Below the pieces are notes generated by a model. The model saw only the letters and a program-made list of their open reading frames with translations. It had not been told where the DNA came from and ran no database searches. 64,000 bases of DNA from Haliclona indistincta (taxonomy: Eukaryota; Porifera; Demospongiae; Haplosclerida; Chalinidae), in contig OZ024783.1 in NCBI GenBank assembly GCA_964017065.1, positions 18,203,752-18,267,751 of the forward strand, written 5' to 3'. Made by a program: the position numbers and the translations under genes. The number at the start of each line of letters is the position of its first letter. Position 1 is the first letter of the stretch. Below are positions 1 to 10,197 of the stretch, in pieces.

Positions 1-2
1 TT

Positions 3-526
3 GCTACAGATGGTTTTTGGGGAGGTCCCTTCGAAAGGGCGTTTTTTGATGTCTGCGTGTTCAATCCCTACGCTCCTTCAAACTCCAGTCAATCCCTTGC
101 TGCCACCTACCGGAAACATGAGAAACGAAAGAGCCGTGCTTACGAACAGAGAGTACGTGAAATTGAGCACGGTTCCTTCACCCCCTTAATCATGTCTGCC
201 ACTGGTGGAGTTGGTGCTGCGGCAAACGTTTGCTATAAGAGACTTGCATCCCTACTGTCAGTAAAGTGGAACATGCCCTACTCCTGCTCTCTTGCCTGGA
301 TCAGGTGTAAACTCTCCTTCTCCTTGTTACGATCATCGATCCAGTGTTTGAGAGGCTCCAGGTCATCTCCTCACACTCCTATGCATCCCTGCCATCTTGT
401 GGCTTTCCATGAGTCTGGGATCACTGCTACCGGTCGGCACTAAAACTATCATTTTGAACCTAACCTATTGTATATGCTTCTATTTCCTACTTTGTATCAT
501 CACTTGGAATTATTATATTTTTAGTA

Positions 527-560
<34 letters not shown>
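3..560 (+). mobile_element. 3' end of a poly(A)-tailed retroelement
   Basis: An open frame runs from position 3 (entering from the left edge) to 443 and contains RAFFDVCVFNP, then a basic stretch (YRKHEKRKSRAYEQRVREIE), then FTPLIMSATGG and RCKLSFSLLRS. I recognise this pattern from the C-terminal part of reverse-transcriptase-linked retroelement proteins common in cnidarian and sponge genomes. The D-V-C-V segment sits where relatives usually have D-x-R, so a nuclease-like role is only a guess. About 85 bases of UTR follow, then an A-tract at about 529-560. Directly after the A-tract the transporter coding sequence resumes, so this is the 3' end of an insertion into that gene. The element's 5' part and its left target-site copy are outside the window. 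Confidence 0.7.
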
Positions 561-562
<2 letters not shown>

Positions 563-563
<1 letters not shown>

Positions 564-1642
564 AATTTTGCACAACAAGAAAGTATTTCTACATTCAAAA
601 AGCAGGTCTGAATCCATTCAAGAATATCTTCAAAGTGCTCAAGTACTCTTGGAAGCACAAGGTCCCTGAGCATCGCAGTGCCTTCACCTACTGGGAGGAG
701 GATATTCCACGCCGTATTGACCTGGGGAAGAACAAGTATGGAGGACCATTCACCAATGAGGAGGTGGAGGACACCAAGACATTCCTACGCATCCTACCAC
801 TCCTCCTGTGTCTGTTTGGATACCATCTAGCAGGCGATGGCTACTCTGCTCCAGAACAGCTCCAGAGGACCAGCTGTCCTTCACTACCAGTACTGCTACT
901 GATTGTGATTAATGCACTCCACATGAGCACTCTTGTTGCAGTGGTTGGTATACCACTGTATCGACTGGTGATAGTGAAATTTATTCCAAGACTGAAGAAT
1001 GTTCGAATGCTCTCAAAAATGTGGATTGGCCTTTACCTTTCACTACTTCAAGTTGTGTTGTACATCATAGTGGTTATTAACCATGACACCACATACTGGC
1101 AGCAACATCACACTGTTATTTCTTATGAACATCATTATTCTATCACTGGAGATTGCTATGTCATTCGTACTGGTTGTAGCCTCAATCCTCACTTAAGGTT
1201 TTGGCACTGTCAGCAATACAGTGACCCAGTTGACAACACCTACCTGTGGTTCATCATTCCTCAGCTCCTCAATGGTCTCTCTTCTCTGCTTGTCTCAATG
1301 ACAGTGTTTGAGTTCATCTGTGCCCAGGCTCCTCGCACTACCCAGGGACTGCTCATTGGTCTGTGGTATGCTACCTTCAGCATCAGGTACTTAGTAGTCA
1401 TCATCTTGGACTATTTTATCACAGAGAAGAGGTCCTGGCTGATCAGTGAAGGAGTGAAGGGGTTTCTGATCCTAGTGTCTCTTGTGCTGTTCTCATGTAT
1501 GTCAAGATGCTACCGCTACCGACAGCGTGATGAGATAGTCAACGAGCAACTAATGATTGAAGACACTCATGAGAGATGGTTTAAACAAGAAGAGGAGTAT
1601 ATGCAAGAACGAAGAGAGCTGCTACAAACCATTGAAACATAA
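563..1642 (+). pseudogene. POT/PTR (SLC15-like) transporter, 3' part, cut by retroelement insertion
   Basis: This is the C-terminal 359 codons of a proton-coupled oligopeptide transporter-like protein, nearly identical to the intact gene at 16590-18311. The frame is open from 563, immediately after the retroelement A-tract, and matches the intact copy from its KFCTTRKY segment (about residue 213) to the stop. Visible landmarks are the FTYWEEDIPRRIDL segment, EVEDTKTFLRILPLLL, and FEFICAQAPRTTQGLLIG, the last typical of POT proteins. The N-terminal membrane segments are missing, so the copy should not make a complete transporter unless its 5' half lies to the left and the insertion is removed. 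It ends with the charged tail EEEYMQERRELLQ, as in the other copies. Confidence 0.85.
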
Positions 1643-1894
1643 AGTTCTGTCTCACTGTGAATGGCACAAAGATTTCATTATAGAGTGCTTAGTGTAGTAA
1701 TTTGCTTTTGTGCCGAAGATAAAGTAAAACAGATCTTCAAGTTAGTGTCTTGAAAAATGCTCAACTATGGTTTTTAAATTACAGTGCATAATAATCTGAT
1801 TTGTAATAATTATAGTATCATTCTGTATCTTTTTATTGTTATTGAATGAAATAATTAGTGGAAACATTTTTTGTCATATTCATTAATTTGTCGG

Positions 1895-2175
1895 GAGAGT
1901 TATTGTGCGTGCATGGGTTACAGAAACACCAATAACGTGTCTGGGCTCCTTGAAGAGTGTAGTTAGTGTCATTGATCCTGATGAGATTATTCAGCTTGTG
2001 ACTAGACACATTAACTAGAGTGCTGCAAGGCACTCCAATGAGTCCTTCAAGACATGACTGAGAGTCTTAACCTGATTTTGAAATGATGATCTCCATCGTA
2101 GAGACAGAACAGCTGAAGCAGAGAAGAAATGAAATAAATCATCATAGTGACTATGCAGATAGTGCCACAATGCAA
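1895..2175 (-). pseudogene. N-terminal fragment of a beta-helix membrane gene, minus strand
   Basis: On the minus strand this piece encodes LVNVSSHKLNNLI and INDTNYTLQGA, the same N-terminal segment seen at 3164-3433 and 4194 on the plus strand. The upstream part, including the signal-peptide region, is frameshifted. It lies head to head with the plus-strand copy. It is a short relic and nothing downstream of it encodes the rest of the protein. Confidence 0.65.
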
Positions 2176-2618
2176 TGACTTCTACAAGTTGCAAAATATT
2201 ATAGCTGTGATGAGTTTCAGTTTTGCTGTTGATTTACATTCCAATTCAGTTATGCATGCACGTATCGAAAAGAACTTTGCATGGGCTGAAGGTTCATTTT
2301 ACTTAAGTAATGACAAATTAACTACAGAATTTTTTGTTGTTTTTAAAGGGTGCAGAAAATTGATTACGATTGTGTGAGATGTACATATTCTAATTGAAGT
2401 AGAATTATAGAAGTATCCCAAAACGATACTCGGAGGTCATGGAGGTCATCTGACCACCATCATGCATGCACTCAATGCACTTCACAATCTCAATACATGC
2501 ACAAAGGCATTGGAGTTTATAGGAGTGATTATAAGAATTGAAGTACATGTAGTACTGTTGCTCACATATAGTTACATGTGTGGATATGTATATATATACG
2601 TGTGTATAATATTATATA

Positions 2619-2877
2619 TGTGACCGTGCATGCGAAAAGGGGGCAAACGCCTCATGAAAAATTTAAGTGCAAGCCTATTTTCAAATAGTTGATACTCTAT
2701 CATACATTATTGAAAGTCTATGAAAGTTTGTAAATAACATGTTTGACCATTCAGCTTACTGTATATAAAATTTGAAAGTGATTGTGCTACATTTGGCTGA
2801 GAAGCTACCATTTGTTTACAGGTATACGGTTGAATTTTTTTTGAGGCGTTTGCCCTTTTTTCGCATGCACAGTCACA
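2619..2877. mobile_element. 259-bp MITE with TA target duplication
   Basis: The ends are inverted repeats of about 36 bp: TGTGACCGTGCATGCG on the left against TGTGACTGTGCATGCG read inward from the right, then a run leading to GGCAAACGCCTCA on both sides. It is flanked by TA. The paralogous stretch at about 19300-19320 lacks it, giving a natural empty site that confirms the borders. TA target duplication suggests a Tc1/mariner-type mobiliser. No coding capacity. Confidence 0.85.
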
Positions 2878-3163
2878 TATTATACTGTTAACAAGCTAGA
2901 TAGGGACAAATACAGTGAGCTGGTTGCTCATTTTTTGTGATTTTATGACACATAGCAAATATGTACATGGCAATGATATACAGAGGATGTGATCACAATC
3001 ACACAATATGGAATTTGTCATCAGCACATACAAGTTCCTTTTTTGTCTCATTCACTCATGTGCGAAACTGAATTGGAATGTGTGTGTTAGTAAACATGAT
3101 TTTTTAGAACTGCAAATTCTCGTAGCTATAAATTTTGCAACATGTAGAAGGAACAGCACAACC

Positions 3164-3433
3164 ATGCACAACCTGGTCATCATGCTGACCTTGTCATTAC
3201 TTCTTCTCTACTTCAGCTGCTGCACCTTTGCGAGAGAGATCGTCATTTCAAATTCTGGTAAAGACACTCCGGCATGTCTTGAAGGACTTGATGGAGTGCC
3301 TTGCACCTCTTTGGTCAATGTGTCCCAATATGTCTCTAGTCACAAGCTGAATAATCTCATCATCTGGATCAACAACACTAACTACACTCTTCAAGGAGTT
3401 GCTAGGTTCAATGGTGTGAATAAATCATCATAA
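3164..3433 (+). pseudogene. Truncated N-terminus of beta-helix membrane gene
   Basis: The frame starts at ATG 3164 with a hydrophobic signal peptide (LVIMLTLSLLLLYFSCCTFA) followed by REIVISNSGKDTPACLEGLDG. It matches the full gene at 4194 almost residue for residue until FNGV, where the tandem duplication joint replaces the rest and a stop follows. It would give a secreted peptide of about 89 residues if expressed. An upstream in-frame ATG at 3008 is open and also present in the full-length copy. Confidence 0.7.
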
Positions 3434-4193
3434 TTATAGTGACTATGCAGATAGTGCCACAATGCATTGATTTCTATAAGTTGCAAAATATATAGCTGTG
3501 ATGAGTTTCAGTTTTGCTGTTGATTTACAATCCAATTCAGTTATGCATGCACGTATCAAAAGGAACTTTGCATGTGCTGAAGGTTCATTTCACTTAAGTA
3601 ATAATGACAAATTAACTACAGAATGAATGATAATTGTTCCATTATTATTTTTAAAAGTTTAGCAGGCATAGTATTACGATTGTGTGAGATGTACATATTC
3701 TAATACAATTAGAATTATAGAAGTATCCCAAAACGATGCTCGGAGGTTATGGAGATCATCTGACTACCATCATGCTTGAAATCCATGCACTTCACAATCT
3801 CATATAATACATGCAGAAAGGCATTGGAGTGATTATAAGAAGCAAAGTACAAGTAGTAGTGTTGCTCACATAGCTATATGTGTGGATATGTATATGTGTG
3901 TATATACAGCTAGCTAGCTGGATAGGGACCATCCCCATATAGTAAACTGGTTGCTCAATTTTTTTTGTGATTTTATGACACCTTGCAAATATGTACATGG
4001 AAATTATATACAGAGGATGTGATCACAATCACACAATATGGAATTTGTCATCAACACATGCAACTTCCTTTTTTGTCTCATTCACTCATGTGCGAAACTG
4101 AATTGGAATGTGTGTATTAGTAAACATGATTTTATTGAACAGCAAATTCTCGTAGCTATAAATTTTGCAACATGTAGAAGGCACTTCACAATC

Positions 4194-7100
4194 ATGCATA
4201 ACCTGGTTATCATGCTGTCCTTGTCACTTCTTCTTCTCTGCTTCAGCTGCTGCACCTTTGCGAGAGAGATCGTCATTTCAAATTCTGGTAAAGACACTCC
4301 AGCATGTCTTGATGGACTCGATGGAGTGCCTTGCACCTCTTTGGTTAATGTATCTCAACATGTTTCTAGTTACAAGCTGAATAATCTCATCATCAGGATC
4401 AACAACACTAACTACACTCTTCAAGGAGTTGCTAGGTTCAATGGTGTGAAGAACATTACAATAACTGGTGAAGGCCGCTCACTAACTCACATTAACTGTA
4501 ATACCGAACTCGATGCAGGAATAGTTTTTGATAACTCTTCTGATATTTGCCTTCAAGATTTCACTGTCACTAATTGTTCAACCGCTACCAAAAGGCTAAA
4601 ACAATTGATTGGAAATTATTCAGCTATCAGAATGGACACTTGCTCTAATGTATCTGTATTTAGTATTGCTGTAAGCAGAAGTAGAGGTCAGGGACTCACA
4701 TTGATCGATACAAGATCAGCTGTCCATGTGAATGACTCTCATTTCACTAACAACTCGATCACTAATTGGCATAGGTCAGGTGGGGGCTTACAAATTATCT
4801 TCAATTCAAAACAGCTTCGTGAACTGTACACTGACTATATCATTGATAACTGTGTGTTCAAACACAATATTGCCAGCAACCGAACTTGTAATCAAAGTGT
4901 TCTGTTTCGTTCTTACAGTTGGGAACGAGGTGCTGGTATTCGAATCCTTCTAGGGAATGCCTGTAAAAACATCAGATTTACACTGAAAAATAGCAAATTG
5001 GAAGAAAACAAAGCCATCTATGGTGGTGCAATGCAAATATACAGTCATGGCAATGCAACTAACAATGTATTTCATCTCTACAATAACCTAATCAGTAACA
5101 ATATAGCTACTTGTGGTGGAGGTGGCTTCGATATTGGCTACACTACAGGTACGCATTTTCTTTATCCTGTAAACAACACTATAAATATTACTAACTCGTC
5201 ATTTCTCAGCAACACTGCTTCTCTTGGTGGAGGAATGTATGTGTTTGTTGGCTCGGTGAGTCTGTCTCAGACATATGCTAACAATAGCCTCTTCTGCATC
5301 AATTGCACATTTAAAGGTAACACAGCACTTAGTGGATCTGCTGCTTTTGTCAGTCGGGATTTGAGGAATGATGGATCACAACAGAGCATCATTTCAACTC
5401 ATTTCGTCCACTGCACTATTGAGAGCAATCACATTATTGCTGATACGAGTAGTGCTAGAATCTCAATTGGCAGCGGAGCATTCTTCATTTCTAACTTGCC
5501 CATAATTTTTTCCGGCTTAATTGAATTCTTAGGAAACAACGGTACTGCTTTGTACCTGAATTCTGCTAGTGTTAAAATTAATAACAAGTCTGTTGTCATT
5601 TTTACAAACAATTCTGGCTACCAAGGTGGAGCGGTTGCTTTAAATGGCAATTCTCAGTTTCTGCTCGATAATAGTGGTCATTTTTACTTCTACAACAATT
5701 CTGCCACACATTTTGGTGGAGCAATTTGCGTGTTATCTGAACGTACATGTTCTTATCTTGGTTCTTGTTTCTTAAAGCTTAAACATCCTGGTCATTATCA
5801 ATCCAAAAAACTTTACTTCTATTTTTCTGGCAACTCTGCAACTGCAGCAGGAAATGATATATTTTCTTCATCGCTGTCTTTTTGTGACGAACTGTGTGGC
5901 TTTTATTTGGATCGATTACTTAATCGTAATGTGCACTTTTTTAACCAGACTTGTTATGGAAATTTTACTTTTTTTGATGGTCATCCAATTACAAAAAGTA
6001 TTGCAACTCTGCCAGTGTTTGTAGAAACAAACTATAACAATTCTACATTGATCATACGTCCTGGAATATCAACTTCTTTAAAAATCCATCAATTGGATGA
6101 ATTGGGTAAAAAAGTTGATCATCTTTTTCCTCTCACTGCTAAAGTACAGAGTTCAAACATGACTACCACAGTACAGCTATCATACACTCTGATCACGAAC
6201 AATACTATTGTCCTTTTTGGAATGCCAGGTGACACAGGAATAATACTATTAGAAGGCAGCACTGTGAGACACACAATTAAATTCAAAATTTCTCCCTGCA
6301 GTCCTGGATATCATCTAGATAATGAAAAACTTAAGTGTGTCTGTAGCGCACACTATAAAAGCAAATTACAGATTATAAAATGCAAGCCAAATGGATTAGC
6401 GACGGTGGATATCAATTATTGGATCGGTTATAGAAATCACTCACTACTTGGACATTTGTACACCGGACTTTGTCTAACACAGCTGTGCCACCATAATAAA
6501 CCTGCTAACTGCGATATAGAAGATCGTCATTGTCACATGCCGCTCACAAGGCCAAAACTAGAGAAAGTGATTTGTGGTGAAAACAGGCAAGGATGGCTGT
6601 GTGGAAGATGCGTTGAAGATAAAGTTGTCTATTATCATTCTCCAAAGTTCACTTGTGGTGACAGTACCAATTGTCAATATGGTGTCCTTATCTACGTTGT
6701 GTCTGAACTGATTCCAGTTACGATTATCTTTCTTGTCATTTTACTCTTCAACATCAGTCTCACTTCTGGAGCTTTGTACAGCTTTGTCTTCTATGTTCAA
6801 GTTGTGTCAAGACTAGACGTCACAGCATTTGGAACAATTCAAAACAAAGATGCTCTTATGAGAACTGTACTCGAAATTGTCAAAGTAATTTTAGGTGTCT
6901 TTGCTTTTGAAATTAAAAATGAAAGTCTTGAGTTTTGCATTCTACAAACGAACACAATAATGGATCTCTTCTTGATCAAATATGCTACTCTTGCCTATGC
7001 TTTTGTACTGTTCTTGGCTACCATCTTTATCTTAAGAGTTCATTCATGCTACAGCTGTGTTAAGCTGTGCAGAAGATGTGGAAGAAGGAACATTAAAGGA

Positions 7101-7904
7101 TCCATGGTAGATGGGCTGTCAGCATTCCTAGTGATGTGCTACTTTCAATGTGCTGTTGTCACCTCAAGCATTTTAACACCATCTAATATAATGCTGAATT
7201 TTACAGTCAAAAGAACCGTTGCTATGTACGATGGTGAGATGGACTACCTGAGAGGAGAGCACCTGTGGTTTGCTACACCTGCCTTTCTTTGCCTTATCAT
7301 CATCTTGATTCCTCCACCAACCATCCTCATACTGGAGCCTGTACTTACTAAGCTATTTAGCATCAAGTACTTTACTAGAAGTCGAGTATCATGGCTGTAC
7401 AACAGGTTGCGTCTTAAGCTAATGCCTTTTCTGGACTCTTTTCAGGCTTGCTTCAAGGACAGTCACCGCTACTTTGCGGGTCTATACTTCTTGTATCGTT
7501 TGTTAATCCCGTTACTCAACATATTCATCCAAACTCCTGAACACTATTACGGCATCATCGGATGCTTATTCTTAGTCATTCTTCTACTGCACATCTTTGT
7601 TCAACCCTACAAGAAAAAATGGCACAACCTGTTAGAGCTCTCTCTCATCATCAACATCGTGTTTCTGCTCATGATAACACTTTACAATAGTTACATACCT
7701 GACAATGTACGCTTAATCAATGTGCAGCTATTTCTCATCATCCTTTCATTTGGATACATCACCGTATATGCAGCAATTAAGATACACCAGAAATATCCGT
7801 TTTTCAAGAGATGCAGTCGAAAATGTTCCGTATCTAATGAAAATGTTATGTCAAATAGTTTTCCATATCGTATGTTGGACGATGATGATACTGACAGCAA
7901 TTAA
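4194..7904 (+). CDS. Beta-helix ectodomain, multi-TM receptor-like protein
   Basis: The gene is a single exon of 1236 residues from ATG 4194. I prefer this start because a classical signal peptide follows it (MHNLVIMLSLSLLLLCFSCC), although the frame is open from an ATG at 4038. The large ectodomain (to about residue 760) is made of repeated N-S/T-rich segments with recurring GGA/GGG turns, as in right-handed parallel beta-helix proteins, and has many N-glycosylation sequons. A Cys-rich juxtamembrane block follows, with GENRQGWLCGRC. About eight or nine hydrophobic segments come next (first one SELIPVTIIFLVILLF), ending in a short acidic cytoplasmic tail (RMLDDDDTDSN). It is probably a plasma-membrane protein with the ectodomain outside. 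Ligand and signalling role are unknown. It is a paralogue of 22039-25851. Confidence 0.85.
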   Translation: MHNLVIMLSLSLLLLCFSCCTFAREIVISNSGKDTPACLDGLDGVPCTSLVNVSQHVSSYKLNNLIIRINNTNYTLQGVARFNGVKNITITGEGRSLTHINCNTELDAGIVFDNSSDICLQDFTVTNCSTATKRLKQLIGNYSAIRMDTCSNVSVFSIAVSRSRGQGLTLIDTRSAVHVNDSHFTNNSITNWHRSGGGLQIIFNSKQLRELYTDYIIDNCVFKHNIASNRTCNQSVLFRSYSWERGAGIRILLGNACKNIRFTLKNSKLEENKAIYGGAMQIYSHGNATNNVFHLYNNLISNNIATCGGGGFDIGYTTGTHFLYPVNNTINITNSSFLSNTASLGGGMYVFVGSVSLSQTYANNSLFCINCTFKGNTALSGSAAFVSRDLRNDGSQQSIISTHFVHCTIESNHIIADTSSARISIGSGAFFISNLPIIFSGLIEFLGNNGTALYLNSASVKINNKSVVIFTNNSGYQGGAVALNGNSQFLLDNSGHFYFYNNSATHFGGAICVLSERTCSYLGSCFLKLKHPGHYQSKKLYFYFSGNSATAAGNDIFSSSLSFCDELCGFYLDRLLNRNVHFFNQTCYGNFTFFDGHPITKSIATLPVFVETNYNNSTLIIRPGISTSLKIHQLDELGKKVDHLFPLTAKVQSSNMTTTVQLSYTLITNNTIVLFGMPGDTGIILLEGSTVRHTIKFKISPCSPGYHLDNEKLKCVCSAHYKSKLQIIKCKPNGLATVDINYWIGYRNHSLLGHLYTGLCLTQLCHHNKPANCDIEDRHCHMPLTRPKLEKVICGENRQGWLCGRCVEDKVVYYHSPKFTCGDSTNCQYGVLIYVVSELIPVTIIFLVILLFNISLTSGALYSFVFYVQVVSRLDVTAFGTIQNKDALMRTVLEIVKVILGVFAFEIKNESLEFCILQTNTIMDLFLIKYATLAYAFVLFLATIFILRVHSCYSCVKLCRRCGRRNIKGSMVDGLSAFLVMCYFQCAVVTSSILTPSNIMLNFTVKRTVAMYDGEMDYLRGEHLWFATPAFLCLIIILIPPPTILILEPVLTKLFSIKYFTRSRVSWLYNRLRLKLMPFLDSFQACFKDSHRYFAGLYFLYRLLIPLLNIFIQTPEHYYGIIGCLFLVILLLHIFVQPYKKKWHNLLELSLIINIVFLLMITLYNSYIPDNVRLINVQLFLIILSFGYITVYAAIKIHQKYPFFKRCSRKCSVSNENVMSNSFPYRMLDDDDTDSN

Positions 7905-8261
7905 CAATAAACATGATAATGGTGATTGTGTACACAAGTCATAAGAGATTATAACTTATAATTCATAAGAGAATGTTCTCAACCAGAGCAAGTAGCTACA
8001 GTCATGTTTCTTAGACTGATTCTAATTATCTAAACAGAAAATAATTCTGTTTTTGATTATTTCTAATTTTAATTTCTGTTTTACATGCTATTTACTTATT
8101 CAGTTTAGCAAATTTATGATGACATAGAACGTACATTGCCTGAAAATTTAAAGAATTCCTATAATTACAAATTACATGTATGCGAAAAAGTTGTGAAGAT
8201 AAAGTAATAGTTGAATAATTTGGAATTAGTTAAAATTTGTAGTACATTGACTATCTTGTCT
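7905..8261. other. Intergenic, no gene seen
   Basis: AT-rich sequence downstream of the beta-helix gene. I see no coding stretch, strong repeat or RNA gene here. Confidence 0.6.
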
Positions 8262-8560
8262 CACTGTCGGCAGCTTTACCTACTTGACGCACATGAGAAC
8301 AGCACCAGAGACACTAGGATCAGAAACCCCTTCACTCCTTCATAGATCAGCCATTCAACAACTAGATAGATGCTGAAGGTAGCATTCCACACACCAATGA
8401 GCAGCCCCTGGGTAGTGTGAGGAGCCTGAGCACAGATGAACTCAAACACTGTCATGGAGACAAGCAGAGAAGAGAGACCATTGAGAAGCTTGGAGATGAT
8501 GAATCACAGATACGTAGGTGTTGTAAACTGGGTCATTGTACTGCTGAATATTTTCACAAT
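8262..8560 (-). pseudogene. POT/PTR transporter C-terminal relic, minus strand
   Basis: Read on the minus strand this encodes FEFICAQAPHTTQGLLIG, then WNATFSIYLVV, then YEGVKGFLILVSLVLFSC, the same order as the C-terminal region of the plus-strand transporter copies. About eleven residues (the ILDYFITENRS region) are deleted between the second and third blocks, and the upstream part is frameshifted. It is inverted relative to the other copies, so the array has been rearranged as well as duplicated. Confidence 0.8.
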
Positions 8561-8670
8561 GAAGTTCTTCACTAAAACCACTACCTGCATGAAAAATAGA
8601 GCATTGTCTATTGTTAGTACTATAGTTGCATTAAGAAAATTTGTGTGATGTTGCTGCCAAATATAAGTTA

Positions 8671-8801
8671 GACGACGAGGCCATGGGATCTACGCTGTTT
8701 AGAAACCGAGGCGGGTTTGTTGTGACGACCGAGCGTAGCGAGGTCGTTACATAACCCAGCCGAGGTTTCTAAACAGCGTAGATCCCATTGGCCGAGGCGT
8801 C
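8671..8801. repeat. Palindromic MITE-like hairpin
   Basis: Two arms carrying GGGATCTACGCTGTTTAGAA and its reverse complement surround a short GC-rich centre. The structure is a small non-coding foldback element. Confidence 0.7.
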
Positions 8802-8964
8802 TAACTATTTTAGAGTATAGCCACGAGTAGCTAAGCAACACTCACACGATGGATTTTGTAAACAAAGAAATGGCGTTTGTTTTTGAAAAGACGAGGTGTG
8901 CTAAAGTTGTTTTTTACACAGTTCTGAACAGAGAAATGGTAATCTTCGATGGCGAACAACACTC

Positions 8965-9164
8965 NNNNNNNNNNNNNNNNNNNNNNNNNNNNNNNNNNNN
9001 NNNNNNNNNNNNNNNNNNNNNNNNNNNNNNNNNNNNNNNNNNNNNNNNNNNNNNNNNNNNNNNNNNNNNNNNNNNNNNNNNNNNNNNNNNNNNNNNNNNN
9101 NNNNNNNNNNNNNNNNNNNNNNNNNNNNNNNNNNNNNNNNNNNNNNNNNNNNNNNNNNNNNNNN
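8965..9164. other. Assembly gap of 200 N
   Basis: Exactly 200 unknown bases. The gap cuts into the left arm of a long inverted repeat, a common reason for assembly failure. Apparent open frames through the gap are meaningless. Confidence 0.98.
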
Positions 9165-10197
9165 GGCAAAAGCAATCTATTATCGGCCACCAGTCCTAGT
9201 GACTGATAGACGAATAGGGCGGGATTGCAAGTCAGTACTGCAAACACCTTTATCCATCAGCATTACAACGAGCTACAATTGAAAAGCTCTCGTCTTGCCG
9301 TCCGGGTAATTTTCTTTTCCAAAGACCCCGGGGTCGAGCAATCTATGTTCGGCAACTCATGATATTGTTTCAGTGCAATTTATGCTCAAAGAAAACACGA
9401 TTGCGATACAGAAACACGTCGGCTGAGGAGCCATCTCATGTCCATCACAATCACCAAAATTCAGTAACCCAGCGTTCGTCTCTTGATCGCACAAGCTGCA
9501 AACAGCCAAAATAGTGGGCGTGGCTTCCAAGGAGTAACCCAGTGTTTGTGAAACAAAAAGTAAACCGAGCATTCCAGAAGTTAAATTTGATTCTAAGCCT
9601 CTTTGTCTGCACTCGCAAAGTAGTTTAGCGCTGATCAGTGACTGCATTAGTAATGGATAGTAATTTTATAGAGAAGTCCTCAAATCAGCAAGCACTGTCC
9701 ATATCCATCACGAGTGCAGTCATTGATCAGCGCTAACTACTTTGCGAGTGCAGACAAAGAGGCTTAGAATCAAATTTAACTTCTGGAATGCTCGGTTTAC
9801 TTTTTGTTTTACAAGCACTGGGTTACTCCTTGGAACCCACGCCCACTATTTTGGCTGTTTGCAGCTTGTGCGATCAAGACACGATCGCAGGGTTACTGAA
9901 TTTTGGTGATTGTGATGGACATGAGATGGCTCTACTCAGCCGACGTGTTTCTGTATCGCAATCGTGTTTTCTTTGAGCATAAATTGCACTGAAACAATAT
10001 CATGAGTTGCCGAACATAGATTGCTCGACCCCGGGGTCTTTGGAAAAGAAAATTACCCGGACGGCAAGACGAGAGCTTTTCAATTGTAGCTCGTTGTAAT
10101 GCTAATGGATAAAGGTGTTTGCAGTACTGACTTGCAATCCCGCCCTATTCGTCTATCAGTCACTAGGACTGGTGGCCGATAATAGATTGCTTTTGCC
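9165..10197. repeat. Long inverted repeat, arms about 500 bp
   Basis: The left arm (9165 to about 9663) and right arm (about 9700 to 10197) are near-perfect reverse complements around a short spacer centred near 9681. The left arm runs into the N gap. Its size and symmetry fit a foldback transposon or a recently inverted duplication. A transcript across it would form a very long double-stranded hairpin. No protein of its own is visible. Confidence 0.9.

Larger units (their letters stand above)
563..3146 (+). repeat. Segmental duplication, copy 1 (partner 17228-19791)
   Basis: Coding and non-coding sequence from the interrupted transporter through its 3' flank and the promoter of the next gene matches 17228-19791 at high identity and in the same order. 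The match stops at about 3146, just before the start codon of the beta-helix gene. The two copies differ by whole insertions: 2619-2877 is present only here, and 19405-19604 only in the partner. Confidence 0.85.
2146..4470 (+). repeat. Tandem duplication of promoter plus N-terminal exon region
   Basis: The stretch 2146-3433 is repeated at about 3440-4470. Each unit starts with the same promoter-side sequence and runs through the signal peptide and first 70-80 mature residues of the beta-helix gene. The second unit continues into the full gene and the first is cut short at FNGV. A third copy of the promoter part lies at 18826-19791 without the coding part. Confidence 0.8.

Noticed and set aside
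4038..4193. Upstream start for the beta-helix gene
   Set aside because: The frame is open from 4038, but the classical signal peptide begins at 4194. The upstream part is conserved only because of the tandem duplication.
8831..9247. Frames running through the N gap
   Set aside because: They exist only because unknown bases cannot contain stops. The same applies at 27984-28289.
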